This document shows, piece after piece, positions 16,766-25,859 of a stretch of 40,510 nt of DNA; the stretch's first letter is position 1, and each line of letters begins with the position of its first letter. This stretch comes from Candidatus Accumulibacter propinquus (GTDB lineage Bacteria > Pseudomonadota > Gammaproteobacteria > Burkholderiales > Rhodocyclaceae), in assembly GCA_016714935.1 (NCBI GenBank), contig JADKBU010000033.1, positions 1 through 40,510 of the forward strand. The letters are read 5' to 3'. The notes under the pieces are model-generated. The model did not search any database. It was not told the origin of the DNA and worked only from the letters and a program-made list of their open reading frames with translations. The translations under genes were made by a program, and so were the position numbers.

Positions 16766-17728
16766 ATGGACAGCATGCCTTTGAAACATTCATCACAACA
16801 GTGGATCAACCCTCCCGCCGACCACAGGGTCGGGGTACGGGCGATCAAGCGGCGCCGCCACCTCGCTGAACGCGGCATCGAGAGCCTGCTGCTGCTGGCC
16901 GCACTGGTTTCGGTATTCACGACGATCGCCATCGTGGCGATCCTGGTCTGGGAATCGATCCTCTTCTTCCGTACCGTCCCGCTGTTCGACTTCCTGACCG
17001 ACAGGCAATGGACACCACTTTTCGACGACGCCCATTTCGGCATCGTCGCCTTGCTCTCGGGAACCCTGACGACCACCGTCGTCGCCTTGCTGGTGGCGAT
17101 TCCGCTGGGCACCGTCCTGGCCATCTATCTTTCTGAGTTCGCTCCGTTCCGTGTTCGTGAGTTGGCCAAGCCCTTCCTGGAGATGCTCGGTGGCATCCCG
17201 ACGATCATCTACGGCTACTTTGCCCTGCTCTTCGTCACCCCGCTGCTGCAACGCATCTACCCCGATTTGCCCGGCTTCAACATGCTCTCGGCCGGCCTGG
17301 TGATGGGCATCATGATCGTCCCCTACGTGAGTTCGCTGTCGGAAGACGCGATGCGCGCGGTGCCGATGAACATGCGGGAGGCGTCGTACGCCCTGGGCGC
17401 GACCCGCCTGCAGACGGCGCTTTTCGTGGTGACTCCGGCGGCTCTGTCCGGCCTGGCCTCGTCGTACATCCTGGGCATCTCGCGTGCGGTCGGCGAAACC
17501 ATGGTCGTGGCCATCGCCGCCGGCATGCAGCCGAGTTTCACCTTCAACCCGCTCGAACCCGCGGCCACGATCACCGCCTACATTGTTCAGGTCGCGCTCG
17601 GCGATCTGCCGCACGGTTCGATCGGCTACCAGACGATCTTCGCCGCCGGACTGACCCTGTTGCTGATCACCCTGCTGTTCAATATCCTCGGCCACGTTCT
17701 GCGCAAGCACTTTCGCGAGGCTTACTGA
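16766..17728 (+). CDS. pstC: Phosphate ABC transporter permease PstC
   Basis: This inner-membrane permease subunit has about 320 residues and six helices. The first helix is ESLLLLAALVSVFTTIAIVA. The type I ABC permease signature lies around SLSEDAMRAVPMNMREASYALGATRLQ, the EAA loop that docks PstB, near residues 190-220. GISRAVGETMVVAIAAG matches the PstC family. ATG at 16766 has AAGG eight bases upstream and is preferred over a TTG at 16736. It lies two bases before pstA, indicating coupled expression in pstS2-C-A-B. Confidence 0.94.
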   Translation: MDSMPLKHSSQQWINPPADHRVGVRAIKRRRHLAERGIESLLLLAALVSVFTTIAIVAILVWESILFFRTVPLFDFLTDRQWTPLFDDAHFGIVALLSGTLTTTVVALLVAIPLGTVLAIYLSEFAPFRVRELAKPFLEMLGGIPTIIYGYFALLFVTPLLQRIYPDLPGFNMLSAGLVMGIMIVPYVSSLSEDAMRAVPMNMREASYALGATRLQTALFVVTPAALSGLASSYILGISRAVGETMVVAIAAGMQPSFTFNPLEPAATITAYIVQVALGDLPHGSIGYQTIFAAGLTLLLITLLFNILGHVLRKHFREAY

Positions 17729-17730
17729 AA

Positions 17731-18678
17731 ATGACGGAAAAATTGCCCGGAACTGCCGGAGACGCCCACCTGCGCGCGCTGCGGCGGGCCATTGCCAGAC
17801 GCAAGACCTGGGACTGGCTCTTCGCGCTGGGCGGGGTATTGGCCCTGGTCCTGGCCCTGCTCGTCTTTGCCATGCTCTTCGGCCAAATGCTGAAGAACGG
17901 CCTGCCGCACCTGTCATGGGACTTCGTCAGCAGTTTTCCGTCACGGCGAGCCGCCAGCGCCGGCATCCTTTCGGCCTGGGTCGGCACATCGCTGGTGATG
18001 CTCGTCACCGCCGTCGTGGCCGTGCCTGTGGGCGTTGGCGCGGGCATCTATCTCGAAGAGTACGCGCCGAAGAACCTGCTTACCGACATCATCGAGATCA
18101 ACGTCACCAACCTCGCCGGCGTGCCGTCGATCATTTACGGGCTCCTCGCCCTGGGCCTGTTCGTATACCAGTTCGGTCTCGGTCAGAGCATCGCCGCCGC
18201 CGGCCTGACGCTGGCCCTGCTGATCCTGCCGGTGGTCATCGTCGCCACCCGTGAGGCCATTCGCACCATCCCGCAGAACATCCGCGAAGGCGCCTACGCC
18301 TGCGGCGCGACCAAATGGCAGATGGTTTCGCAGCACATCATTCCCTACTCGCTGCCCGGGATCATGACCGGTGTAATCATCGGCCTGGCACGCGCGATTG
18401 GCGAAACAGCCCCGATCATCACCATTGGCGCCCTGACCTTCATCGCCTTCCTGCCACCGTCGCCGCTGGGTAACCCCGAGCACCTGATCTCCTTCGAGTG
18501 GCTCGCGGCACCCTTCACGGTGATGCCGATCCAGATGTTCAACTGGATCTCCCGACCGGAGGAGGCTTTCCAGGCCAACGCCGCGGCCGCCGGCCTGGTA
18601 CTGGTGGTGATGACCCTGTCGATGAATGCTGTGGCCATCGGCATCCGCTACCACTTCCGCAAGCGAATCAAATGGTGA
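17731..18678 (+). CDS. pstA: Phosphate ABC transporter permease PstA
   Basis: This second inner-membrane permease subunit has 315 residues and six predicted helices. The N-terminal helix follows RRKTWDWLFALGGVLALVLAL. The EAA-loop region REAIRTIPQNIREGAYACGA near residue 175, GLARAIGETAPIITIGALTF and the terminal YHFRKRIKW are characteristic of PstA. It pairs with PstC to form the phosphate channel, energised by PstB. It starts two bases after pstC and ends 31 bases before pstB. Confidence 0.94.
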   Translation: MTEKLPGTAGDAHLRALRRAIARRKTWDWLFALGGVLALVLALLVFAMLFGQMLKNGLPHLSWDFVSSFPSRRAASAGILSAWVGTSLVMLVTAVVAVPVGVGAGIYLEEYAPKNLLTDIIEINVTNLAGVPSIIYGLLALGLFVYQFGLGQSIAAAGLTLALLILPVVIVATREAIRTIPQNIREGAYACGATKWQMVSQHIIPYSLPGIMTGVIIGLARAIGETAPIITIGALTFIAFLPPSPLGNPEHLISFEWLAAPFTVMPIQMFNWISRPEEAFQANAAAAGLVLVVMTLSMNAVAIGIRYHFRKRIKW

Positions 18679-18709
18679 ATCGCCTACTGGTCCAGCAAGG
18701 AAAGCCATC

Positions 18710-19507
18710 GTGAGTACCATCAGCACCCTCCCCCCGAAACCGCCAACCCAACTCAAGGCGCAGGTCAATGCGCTGAATTTCTACTATGGCGATTTCCAGG
18801 CATTGAAGAACATCGATTTCCCGGTCGAGAAAAATCAGGTCACGGCGCTGATCGGCCCCTCGGGCTGCGGCAAGTCGACCTTTCTGCGCTGCTTCAACCG
18901 CATGCACGACCTCTACCCGAACATGCGCTACGAAGGGGAAATCCTGCTTTACCCCGATGCCATCAATATCGTCGACCGGCACGTCGATCCGATCGAAGTC
19001 CGCATGCGCATTTCGATGGTGTTCCAGAAGCCGAACCCGTTCCCCAAGTCGATCTACGAGAATGTCGCCTATGGCCTGCGCGTGCGTGGCGAGCGCCTGC
19101 GAAAGGTGATCGACGAAAAGGTCGAGGACGCGTTGCGTGCCGCGGCGCTGTGGGATGAAGTGAAGGATCGGCTGCATGACCTGGCGTTCAATCTCTCCGG
19201 CGGACAACAGCAGCGTTTGTGCATCGCGCGGGCCCTCGCCACCAGTCCGGAGATTCTCCTGTTCGACGAACCCACCTCGGCGCTCGACCCGATCGCCACC
19301 GCGAAGATCGAGGAGCTGGTCAACGAACTCAAGGAAAAGGTCACCATCCTGATCGTCACCCACAACATGCAGCAGGCCGCGCGCGTCTCGGCGTACACCG
19401 CGTTCATGTATATCGGAGAACTGATCGAGTTCGACGATACCCGGAAGATCTTCACCAATCCATCGTCCAAGCTCACCGAGGAGTACATCACCGGTCGTTT
19501 CGGCTGA
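18710..19507 (+). CDS. pstB: Phosphate ABC transporter ATP-binding protein PstB, GTG start
   Basis: This cytoplasmic ATPase of about 265 residues powers phosphate uptake. Walker A is GPSGCGKS near residue 50, the Q-loop segment is FQKPNPFPKSIYENVAYG, the ABC signature is LSGGQQQRLCIARALA, and Walker B is ILLFDEPTSALDP. THNMQQAARVSAYTAFMYIGELIEF is the switch and C-terminal segment typical of PstB. GTG at 18710 has AAGGAAAG just upstream; the frame extends back into pstA without family likeness. No phoU follows, although phoU is the usual next gene. Confidence 0.95.
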   Translation: MSTISTLPPKPPTQLKAQVNALNFYYGDFQALKNIDFPVEKNQVTALIGPSGCGKSTFLRCFNRMHDLYPNMRYEGEILLYPDAINIVDRHVDPIEVRMRISMVFQKPNPFPKSIYENVAYGLRVRGERLRKVIDEKVEDALRAAALWDEVKDRLHDLAFNLSGGQQQRLCIARALATSPEILLFDEPTSALDPIATAKIEELVNELKEKVTILIVTHNMQQAARVSAYTAFMYIGELIEFDDTRKIFTNPSSKLTEEYITGRFG

Positions 19508-19575
19508 GCAGTGCCCGCGAAATCGTTACAATCGATCCTTTCTGCGCGTCTCCCTTTCCGGAAAGCTGCATCATC

Positions 19576-20145
19576 ATGAAAGACTACGTCGACCGCTGGC
19601 ATACCACCGACGGCGTCCGGCTTGAAATGCGTCGCATGCGTCTGGACGACGCGCCACAGGTCAAGGACTCCCTCAACCAGTTGTCGGCGAAGGCCCGCCG
19701 CAACCGTTTTTTTGCTGCGATCGCCGAGTTTTCCGACGCCGCGGTGAGCAAATTCGTCGACGTCGACCCGCACCAGGAACATCTGCTGGTCGTCGTGCGC
19801 CGCGAAAACGGCCTGGAGATTCCGATCGCCGGCGGCCGTTTCATACAGCAGGGCGACGGCACCGACTGCAGCTTCTCGCTGCTGATCGGTGATCCCTGGC
19901 AAAACCAGGGCATCGGGCGACGCCTGCTCAAGGCCCTGCTCCGCGAAGCGGCGAAGCGAGGTCTAAGGCAAATGTACGGGCATGTCCTGGCCGACAATCA
20001 GCCGATGCTCAGGCTGGCCCGTTCGCTGCGCTTCTCGGCGATAGACAGCGACCAGGGCGAAGGGGTGGTGAAGATCGTTTGTGACCTCCCGGACGCCACC
20101 TGGCGGCGACGACGCACGGTTCGGCGGGGGCCTTCATGGCGATAG
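19576..20145 (+). CDS. GNAT-family N-acetyltransferase
   Basis: This protein of about 189 residues has the GNAT fold. RMRLDDAPQVKDSLNQLSAK opens the first strand and helix. FSLLIGDPWQNQGIGRRLLKALLREA near residues 105-125 contains the Q-x-x-G-I-G-R acetyl-CoA pyrophosphate loop. GHVLADNQPMLRLARSLRF is motif B. It transfers an acetyl group from acetyl-CoA to an unknown amine or lysine. The domain resembles the small acetyltransferase domain fused to acyl-CoA synthetases of the Pat/AcsA type, but here it stands alone. It starts 68 bases after pstB, so it may be co-transcribed. The ATG has only a weak GGAAAG at a distance. Confidence 0.82.
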   Translation: MKDYVDRWHTTDGVRLEMRRMRLDDAPQVKDSLNQLSAKARRNRFFAAIAEFSDAAVSKFVDVDPHQEHLLVVVRRENGLEIPIAGGRFIQQGDGTDCSFSLLIGDPWQNQGIGRRLLKALLREAAKRGLRQMYGHVLADNQPMLRLARSLRFSAIDSDQGEGVVKIVCDLPDATWRRRRTVRRGPSWR

Positions 20146-20397
20146 CAGGCTCTCCGGCGAGCCCTGGCCGACGCCGGCCTGCCCGTGCTGGATCGTCGGC
20201 CTCGATCTGGCCGGCAAGACCGACCGCGCTGCCTTGCTGCTGGTCTTTGCGCACCCCGAGATCAACGGCGGGGCCGGGCTGGATGGCGAGCAACGTCGTC
20301 GCGCACCTCGACGCCAGGGATCAACATCCGTTCGCGCAAGGAATGCCCGGAGAACGACTTCGACACGATTAAAGCGATCGAAACACGGTCATCATCA

Positions 20398-23300
20398 TTA
20401 CTCCTGCAGGCCCACGTCGGTCGATGTGGCCAACCCGCCGGCAGACGAGGCCAGGTACCTGCTTTCGAAGATCGTGCCCGGCACCGGCCTGCTGAACAGG
20501 AAGCCTTGCATTTCATCGCAGTTCAGCAGGCGCAACAAGCGCGATTGCTCGTCGGTTTCGACGCCCTCGGCGACCACCTTGAGCTTCAGCGCATGCGCCA
20601 GGTTGATGATGGTGGACACCAGCGCCAGTCCCTCGGGCGTGGCCGTCATGTCGGTCACGAACGAGCGGTCGATCTTCAAGGTGTCCACCGGCAACTTGGC
20701 CAGGTAGCTCAGCGACGAGAAGCCGGTGCCGAAGTCGTCGATGGCGATGCCCACGCCCATGGCGCGTATCGCCCGCAGGCTGGCGATGCTGTGCCTGATG
20801 TCGGCCATGATCACGCTTTCGGTGATCTCCAGTTCGAGGCCAGCCGCTGCCTGCGCGTCGCTACCGATGGCCCGCACGATCTCGGCGATGAAGTCGCGAC
20901 TGCCGAGTTGCAAAGGCGACACATTGACTGCGATGCGCACGACAGCCAGGCCGGCGGCGCGGCAGCGCCGATAGTCTTCGATGGCCTGGAGCAAGGCCCA
21001 GCGGCCGACCTCATGGATCAATCCGGTTTGCTCGAGGACCGGGATGAAGCGGCCCGGTGGCACCAGACCGGTGCGCGGATCATGCCACCGAATCAGTGCT
21101 TCGGCGCCGGCGACCTTGCCGCTCACAAGGTTCACCTTGGGCTGATAGTGGAGCACGAATTCTCCCTTGTCGAGCGCTTGGCGCAACTGGTTTTCCAGGC
21201 TGAGCCGGCTGGACACCGTGGCGGTCATCGCCTGCGTGTAGAACAGGTAGCGCTCGCTACTCGCCTTGGCGATCTTGAGCGCAGCTTCGGCGTTCCTGAA
21301 CAAGGTCTCGGCGTCGGCACCGTCGTTCGGGAACAGCGCCACGCCGCCCTTGAAGGCGATGCGGAACACAGCATCGTCCAGCCGGAACGGATGGTTCAGG
21401 AACTCCGCCATCGTTGTATCGAGCAGGCGCGCCACGTTCCCTTCCGGCCTGACCGCCGGTAGCACTACGGCAAAGTGGTCTGCCCCCACTCGCGCCAACA
21501 GGTTGGTGTCCCCCGTCCGGTGCACCAGCCACTCGGCCACTTGTCCGAGGAGGGCGTCGCCGGCCCGCTTGCCGAGGCTGTCGTTGATGCTCTTGAAGCG
21601 CTCCAGATCGATCAGGAACAAGACCACTTGACATCCGCTGCTGACCGCGTTTTGAATATGGAGCGTCACCCGTTCGAGAAACAGCCGACGGTTGGCGAGT
21701 CCGGTGAGTACGTCGTAGTAAGCCAGGTAATCGAGCCGCTCCTGCTTGTCGAGGTGATCGATGGCAAAGGCGATATCGCCGGCCAGTTCCGTCAACAGCT
21801 TCAACTCTTCCGCGTGGAAGAATTCGCTCTCGCAGGCGTACAGCGCGAACACGCCGACTGCATTATTGGCAACCACCAGCGGCAGGACGGCCAGCGAGCG
21901 GACGCTGGCTTCGGCGTATTCCAGGCCAAAGACAAGGCTTGGGTCGCTTCTCGAATCGTTGGACACGATGGTCTTTTTCGTCCGGATCGCCCGCGCGATC
22001 AAGGTCTCTGCCGTACCCTCACCTGATGTCAGGCGGTCCCTGATGGCGTTCATCAGGGCCTCCCCCTTGCCCGCCGAGGCGACCGGGGAGATCTTCATCG
22101 TACTGCGATCGACGATGCAGATCAGCGCCATGCGGAAACCCCCGACCTCGGACGCGATGCGGCACGCCCCGCGGTAAAGTTCGTCACGATCGCGCACGCG
22201 CACGATCAGCGTGTTGATGCTGCTCAGCATGGTATACACGCGGTTGAGGTAGGCGATCCGGTCTGCCGCTGCCTTGCGCTCGGTAATGTCTTCGCCGACG
22301 CCGGCGACGCCGATCACTTCACCTGCGGCCGAGCGCAGCACCGAATTGTTCCAGCGAACGAGTCGGCGTTCGCCCGCACGGGTAAGGATCTCGTTCTCGT
22401 GATGCCAGGCCGCGGGCTGATTAGCAAGCAGCGCCACAAAGACGGCCTGCAAGTCGTTCCTTTCGGGCGGTATGAAAAGATCGAACAAGTTCCGCCCGAT
22501 CACGTCCTCTTCTCGCCAACCGGTCACCCGGAGCAGGTGAGCGTTGCAGAACGTGATCCGCGCCTCACGGTCGAGCGTCAAGGCCAGCAGTTCCACATTC
22601 TGCAGCAGGTCGCTGAAGCGGCGCTCGCTTTCGCGTAATTCGAGTGCCGCCTGCTTACGTTCCGTGATGTCGCGGACCAGGGAGACTATCGTCCAGCCAT
22701 TCGCCGAGCGCTGTGCGTGGCGCCGCACTTCGCCCCACAGCGGCGTACCGTCGTCGCGGTGGCGCAGCATTTCCAGCGGTCTGGCGGCGACGCCGCTGGC
22801 GATGATTTCGTCATAGGTACGCTCGAGTGCTGCGCGCGACGTGGACAGCACGACCCAGGGCGCGACCGCCAGCAGTTCTGCGCGCGTCCGGTTCTCCAGT
22901 CGACAGGCGGCGTCGTTGACATGAATCAGGCGCATGCTGGCGCGGTCGACCATGAAGATCGCATCCTCCATGGCCTCCATCGCCGCCGTGAAGCGTAGCA
23001 GCGCCAGTTCGCCGCGTTTTCGGTCGCTGATGTCCAGATGCATGACCACGATGCCATGCGGACGGTCAGAAGCCACGGGAGTGGCGGTCATCAGGAACCA
23101 GCGCTGCTGACTCGGCGAATGACAGGCGTATTCCATCGAGAAACGTTTCAGCCCGTCGCGCAATACCGATCGAATTCCGATCGCCATTCGTTGGCCATCG
23201 GCTGCGCCATCAGCGCGCGCGCCGTCGCAAACGTCGAGGTAGTTGACGCCAATGCCACATCGCTTGCCCTGGAGTGCATTCGCCTCGGCAAATTGCCGCC

Positions 23301-23577
23301 ACGCCCGGTTCACCGAGATGATCAGCCCCTGGGTATCGAGCAGGGCCACCTGCGCGGGCAAGGCCTCGACGATCGCCGCCTGCTTGGCAGCTTCCTGGTG
23401 GCGCAAGTGGTCCTGAGCGGGCCGCAGCAGGAAGGTCCGACCGTCACGGTCGGCCACCGTATCCACCTCGCCGGCGGTCAGTTCTTCCAGGCGTTGTGCG
23501 CTCTTGTGCAGCACCTCGATCAAGGCGGAAACTTCGTCGCTCGTGCCCCCCTCGAGCGATGACGCTGGCGGGTTCAT
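20398..23577 (-). CDS. PAS-PAS-PAS-GAF-GGDEF-EAL cyclic-di-GMP phosphodiesterase, kaiBC-linked
   Basis: This is a cytoplasmic multidomain signalling protein of 1059 residues with no membrane helix. A conserved-looking N-terminal helix (LHKSAQRLEELTAGEVDTVA, about residues 25-45) precedes three PAS domains up to about residue 440; ISDRKRGEL, ITERKQAAL and ITERKAAAD mark their ends. A GAF domain covers about residues 455-605. The GGDEF domain starts at YYDVLTGLANR, but its active site is GADHF near residue 697, so cyclase activity is unlikely. The EAL domain from about residue 790 keeps EALIRW, ITESVI, DDFGTGFSSLSYL, KIDRSFV and VAEGVET, so it should hydrolyse cyclic-di-GMP. Its ATG overlaps the kaiB TGA by four bases. 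It is the likely output of the KaiBC pair. Confidence 0.92.
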   Translation of the reverse strand: MNPPASSLEGGTSDEVSALIEVLHKSAQRLEELTAGEVDTVADRDGRTFLLRPAQDHLRHQEAAKQAAIVEALPAQVALLDTQGLIISVNRAWRQFAEANALQGKRCGIGVNYLDVCDGARADGAADGQRMAIGIRSVLRDGLKRFSMEYACHSPSQQRWFLMTATPVASDRPHGIVVMHLDISDRKRGELALLRFTAAMEAMEDAIFMVDRASMRLIHVNDAACRLENRTRAELLAVAPWVVLSTSRAALERTYDEIIASGVAARPLEMLRHRDDGTPLWGEVRRHAQRSANGWTIVSLVRDITERKQAALELRESERRFSDLLQNVELLALTLDREARITFCNAHLLRVTGWREEDVIGRNLFDLFIPPERNDLQAVFVALLANQPAAWHHENEILTRAGERRLVRWNNSVLRSAAGEVIGVAGVGEDITERKAAADRIAYLNRVYTMLSSINTLIVRVRDRDELYRGACRIASEVGGFRMALICIVDRSTMKISPVASAGKGEALMNAIRDRLTSGEGTAETLIARAIRTKKTIVSNDSRSDPSLVFGLEYAEASVRSLAVLPLVVANNAVGVFALYACESEFFHAEELKLLTELAGDIAFAIDHLDKQERLDYLAYYDVLTGLANRRLFLERVTLHIQNAVSSGCQVVLFLIDLERFKSINDSLGKRAGDALLGQVAEWLVHRTGDTNLLARVGADHFAVVLPAVRPEGNVARLLDTTMAEFLNHPFRLDDAVFRIAFKGGVALFPNDGADAETLFRNAEAALKIAKASSERYLFYTQAMTATVSSRLSLENQLRQALDKGEFVLHYQPKVNLVSGKVAGAEALIRWHDPRTGLVPPGRFIPVLEQTGLIHEVGRWALLQAIEDYRRCRAAGLAVVRIAVNVSPLQLGSRDFIAEIVRAIGSDAQAAAGLELEITESVIMADIRHSIASLRAIRAMGVGIAIDDFGTGFSSLSYLAKLPVDTLKIDRSFVTDMTATPEGLALVSTIINLAHALKLKVVAEGVETDEQSRLLRLLNCDEMQGFLFSRPVPGTIFESRYLASSAGGLATSTDVGLQE

Positions 23578-23864
23578 GCGCCGACGGCTTCGAGGCCCAG
23601 GGCCTGCATAACAGGCTGCGTCTGGCTGAGCGTACCAACGATCCTGCGCGTCGGCGACGGCGCCAGCTTGACCAGCGTCGGCGTCATGAAGATGCCATCG
23701 GCCAGCGCGCGCTGCGGCTCACGAAAAACGTCGACGACTTCGATCTCGTGCCGGTCCACCAGGTGCGCCCGACACAGCGCGGTCAGATTGCTCACCGCCT
23801 GCGCGGAGTTGAGCGCATCGCCGGCGACATAAAGCCGGAATTGGAACAGGTCGCAGCGACTCAT
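23574..23864 (-). CDS. kaiB: KaiB-family protein
   Basis: This small protein of 96 residues has the thioredoxin-like KaiB fold. It shows FRLYVAGDALNSAQAVSNL at the start, then IEVVDVFREPQRALADGIFM, and TPTLVKLAPSPTRRIVGTL. This matches the cyanobacterial KaiB pattern of YVAG, IDVLKNPQLA and TPTLxKxxPxPxRxIxGxL. In cyanobacteria KaiB changes fold and binds phosphorylated KaiC to drive the clock. Both ends overlap neighbours by four bases (ATGA): upstream with kaiC, downstream with the PAS-EAL gene. This indicates a tightly coupled three-gene operon. No kaiA is seen. An upstream extension of the frame to 24386 is only antisense to kaiC coding and is discarded. Confidence 0.92.
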   Translation of the reverse strand: MSRCDLFQFRLYVAGDALNSAQAVSNLTALCRAHLVDRHEIEVVDVFREPQRALADGIFMTPTLVKLAPSPTRRIVGTLSQTQPVMQALGLEAVGA

Positions 23865-25606
23865 GGCGAGTCCTCTTTGCCCACCGGTTTGGCGGCATCG
23901 GCGCCGCGCAACTCGCGCATCCGGGTACGGCCGCGCGACAACTCCCCTTCGTGACTTTGCGTCGAGCGGATCAACAGCGCCTTTTCGGCCTGCTTCGCTT
24001 CCAGTTCCACCTGCAGCGATTTCAGTCGGACTTCGAGTTCGGCTTCCTCGGCGTCGAGCCGGACACGCTTCAGCTTGCCGGCGACCTCGGCGACCTCGTG
24101 CGCGGCCGCCTCGGCGCGTTCCTTTTCCCAGCGCAGCGTGCCCATCAGAACTTCGCCGCCGGCGGTATAGGTGTCGGCCAGAGTCACGCCGGCATCGCTG
24201 AGGATCAACTCGCGCACCTGGTTCGAATGCGCCGTACCGCGTGACTTGATGATCGACAGGCCACGGTTGCGCTCGCCGGCCTGCACCAGGTAGTTGAGGT
24301 GGATCCAGGTGTCTACCACCGTCGATGCCTGCAGCGGCGATTCGCCCTCGACCGGCCCGGACATCTCGTCGAGTAGCCGGGTGCACACCAAGGTCGTACC
24401 GCCGCCCTTCGACCAGTCGATCAAGCGTTCGGCCACACTCTGCGCGCTCAAGTCACTGCCGGGCTTGGACCAGGTCGACACCGGATCGATCACCAGGCAA
24501 CGGGCGCCATGTTCCTTCGCCAGCGCCTTGATGCGCGCCAGGTAGACCTCGGCACTGCCGGCGATGGTGCGTGCCGAAAGCATGCGCAAGCGCCCGTTCT
24601 TCACGAAACGATCCAGCCGGATGCCGACCGAAGCCAGATTGCGGATCACCTCGCTGCAATCCGAATCAAAACTGACGAACAGGGTGTGCTCGCCGCGCTG
24701 GCAGGCCGCCTCGGCGAAGGCACCACTCAAGGTCGTCTTGGCGGTGCCCGAGAAGCCGGTGATCAGCACGCTGGCGCCGCGGTAGTAGCCACCGCCCAAC
24801 ATGGTGTCCAGCCGCTTGATGCCGCTGGAAACACGTTCGTTGGTCACTTGGGTATCCACCCGGCCAATGGCGCGGGCGACGATGACCTCGAAACCGTGCC
24901 GGCCGATGAGGAAGGGCGCCTCATCCTCATCGAAGCCGGAGCCGCGATACTTCTGTACGCGCAGGCTGCGTTGCGAGACGCCCAGCACCACGCCGTGCTT
25001 GAGCACCACGGCGCAGTCGACCATGAACTGCATGAAGCCGAATGGCTGTCGGCTGAGCGAACCGTTTTCGTCGCTGCCGGCCTTCAGGGTAATGATGGCC
25101 GTCACTTCGCGCGCCAATAGCCACTCATGCAGACGGTAGATCTCGCGCCGCTGCGCGGCCGCGTCGGGCAGCAGGGAGATGACCATATCCAGCGCATCGA
25201 ACACGATGCGCCGGGCGCCCATGGTACGGACCTGGGCCTCGAGCGCCGCGAGCATGCCGCCGAGATCGAAATCGCCCGACTGGACAAGGTCAGGCAGCGG
25301 CTGGGCGTCGAGAAACATCAGCGTCTTGGGCTGCAACTCGGTCAGCTTCCAGCCGAAGGTCTCGGCATTGGTGACGATACGTCCCGAGGTCTCCTCGAAG
25401 GCGACAAAGATTCCCGGTTCCCCGCACTCCCGCGCGCCATGCACCAGGAACTGCAGCGCGAAAATGGTCTTGCCGGAACCGGGTCCACCAGTCAGCAGCG
25501 TCGTTCGGCCTTGCGGCAGACCACCGCCGGTAATCTCATCGAAACCGGCGATGCCGGTCGGCGTTTTGCTTGACACCTTGACGGGCGCCGATCGAACGGT
25601 TTTCAT
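23861..25606 (-). CDS. kaiC: KaiC-family double-domain ATPase with C-terminal coiled coil
   Basis: This RecA-like tandem ATPase has 581 residues. CI has GGPGSGKT at residues 40-47 and the catalytic pair EE at 71-72. CII has the variant P-loop GFSGTAKT at 284-291, and its catalytic pair is replaced by Asp314-Ser315. The segment LQASTVVDTW places Ser428-Thr429 at the position of the S431/T432 phosphorylation sites of cyanobacterial KaiC, followed by NRGLSIIKSRG. Residues about 505-570 form a charged coiled coil in place of the KaiA-binding tail. The start at 25606 is the first plausible ATG (MKTVRSAPVKVSSKTPTGIAGFDE) but has only a weak ribosome site. It is first in kaiC-kaiB-EAL. It may be a stress or redox switch rather than a true clock. 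Confidence 0.93.
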   Translation of the reverse strand: MKTVRSAPVKVSSKTPTGIAGFDEITGGGLPQGRTTLLTGGPGSGKTIFALQFLVHGARECGEPGIFVAFEETSGRIVTNAETFGWKLTELQPKTLMFLDAQPLPDLVQSGDFDLGGMLAALEAQVRTMGARRIVFDALDMVISLLPDAAAQRREIYRLHEWLLAREVTAIITLKAGSDENGSLSRQPFGFMQFMVDCAVVLKHGVVLGVSQRSLRVQKYRGSGFDEDEAPFLIGRHGFEVIVARAIGRVDTQVTNERVSSGIKRLDTMLGGGYYRGASVLITGFSGTAKTTLSGAFAEAACQRGEHTLFVSFDSDCSEVIRNLASVGIRLDRFVKNGRLRMLSARTIAGSAEVYLARIKALAKEHGARCLVIDPVSTWSKPGSDLSAQSVAERLIDWSKGGGTTLVCTRLLDEMSGPVEGESPLQASTVVDTWIHLNYLVQAGERNRGLSIIKSRGTAHSNQVRELILSDAGVTLADTYTAGGEVLMGTLRWEKERAEAAAHEVAEVAGKLKRVRLDAEEAELEVRLKSLQVELEAKQAEKALLIRSTQSHEGELSRGRTRMRELRGADAAKPVGKEDSP

Positions 25607-25859
25607 CGTGGTTCCAGGAGGAGGCAGAGGCCCGAGGAACAGCCATGGCTTTGCTCATCCTGCAAGCCTTCGCTGTTCGGCCGTGGCGGTCTGTGCGCCG
25701 GAACACATAGGCGCCGCCCAGCCCCCGGCAGCCCTGAGGCATGCGTGCCCCTGCCCATTTTTTTCAGGGTAAACTGGACGCTCCGCAGTCACTGCAGTCA
25801 GGACCAGCAGCAAACCCGTTCCCCGGCGCAGGCATGCGGATTCATCGGAGGTCAGGGTC

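Noticed and set aside
20185..21462. Open frame of about 425 codons on the plus strand, partly in the GNAT-EAL gap
   Set aside because: Most of it is antisense to the EAL domain. The 20146-20397 part has no ribosome site or recognisable motif, and I see no gene in that gap.
25785..25800. Direct repeat GCAGTCA twice, nine bases apart, upstream of the dual-sensor gene
   Set aside because: It is too short and isolated to claim an operator; it is recorded only as a possible regulatory element in the kaiC/sensor divergent gap.
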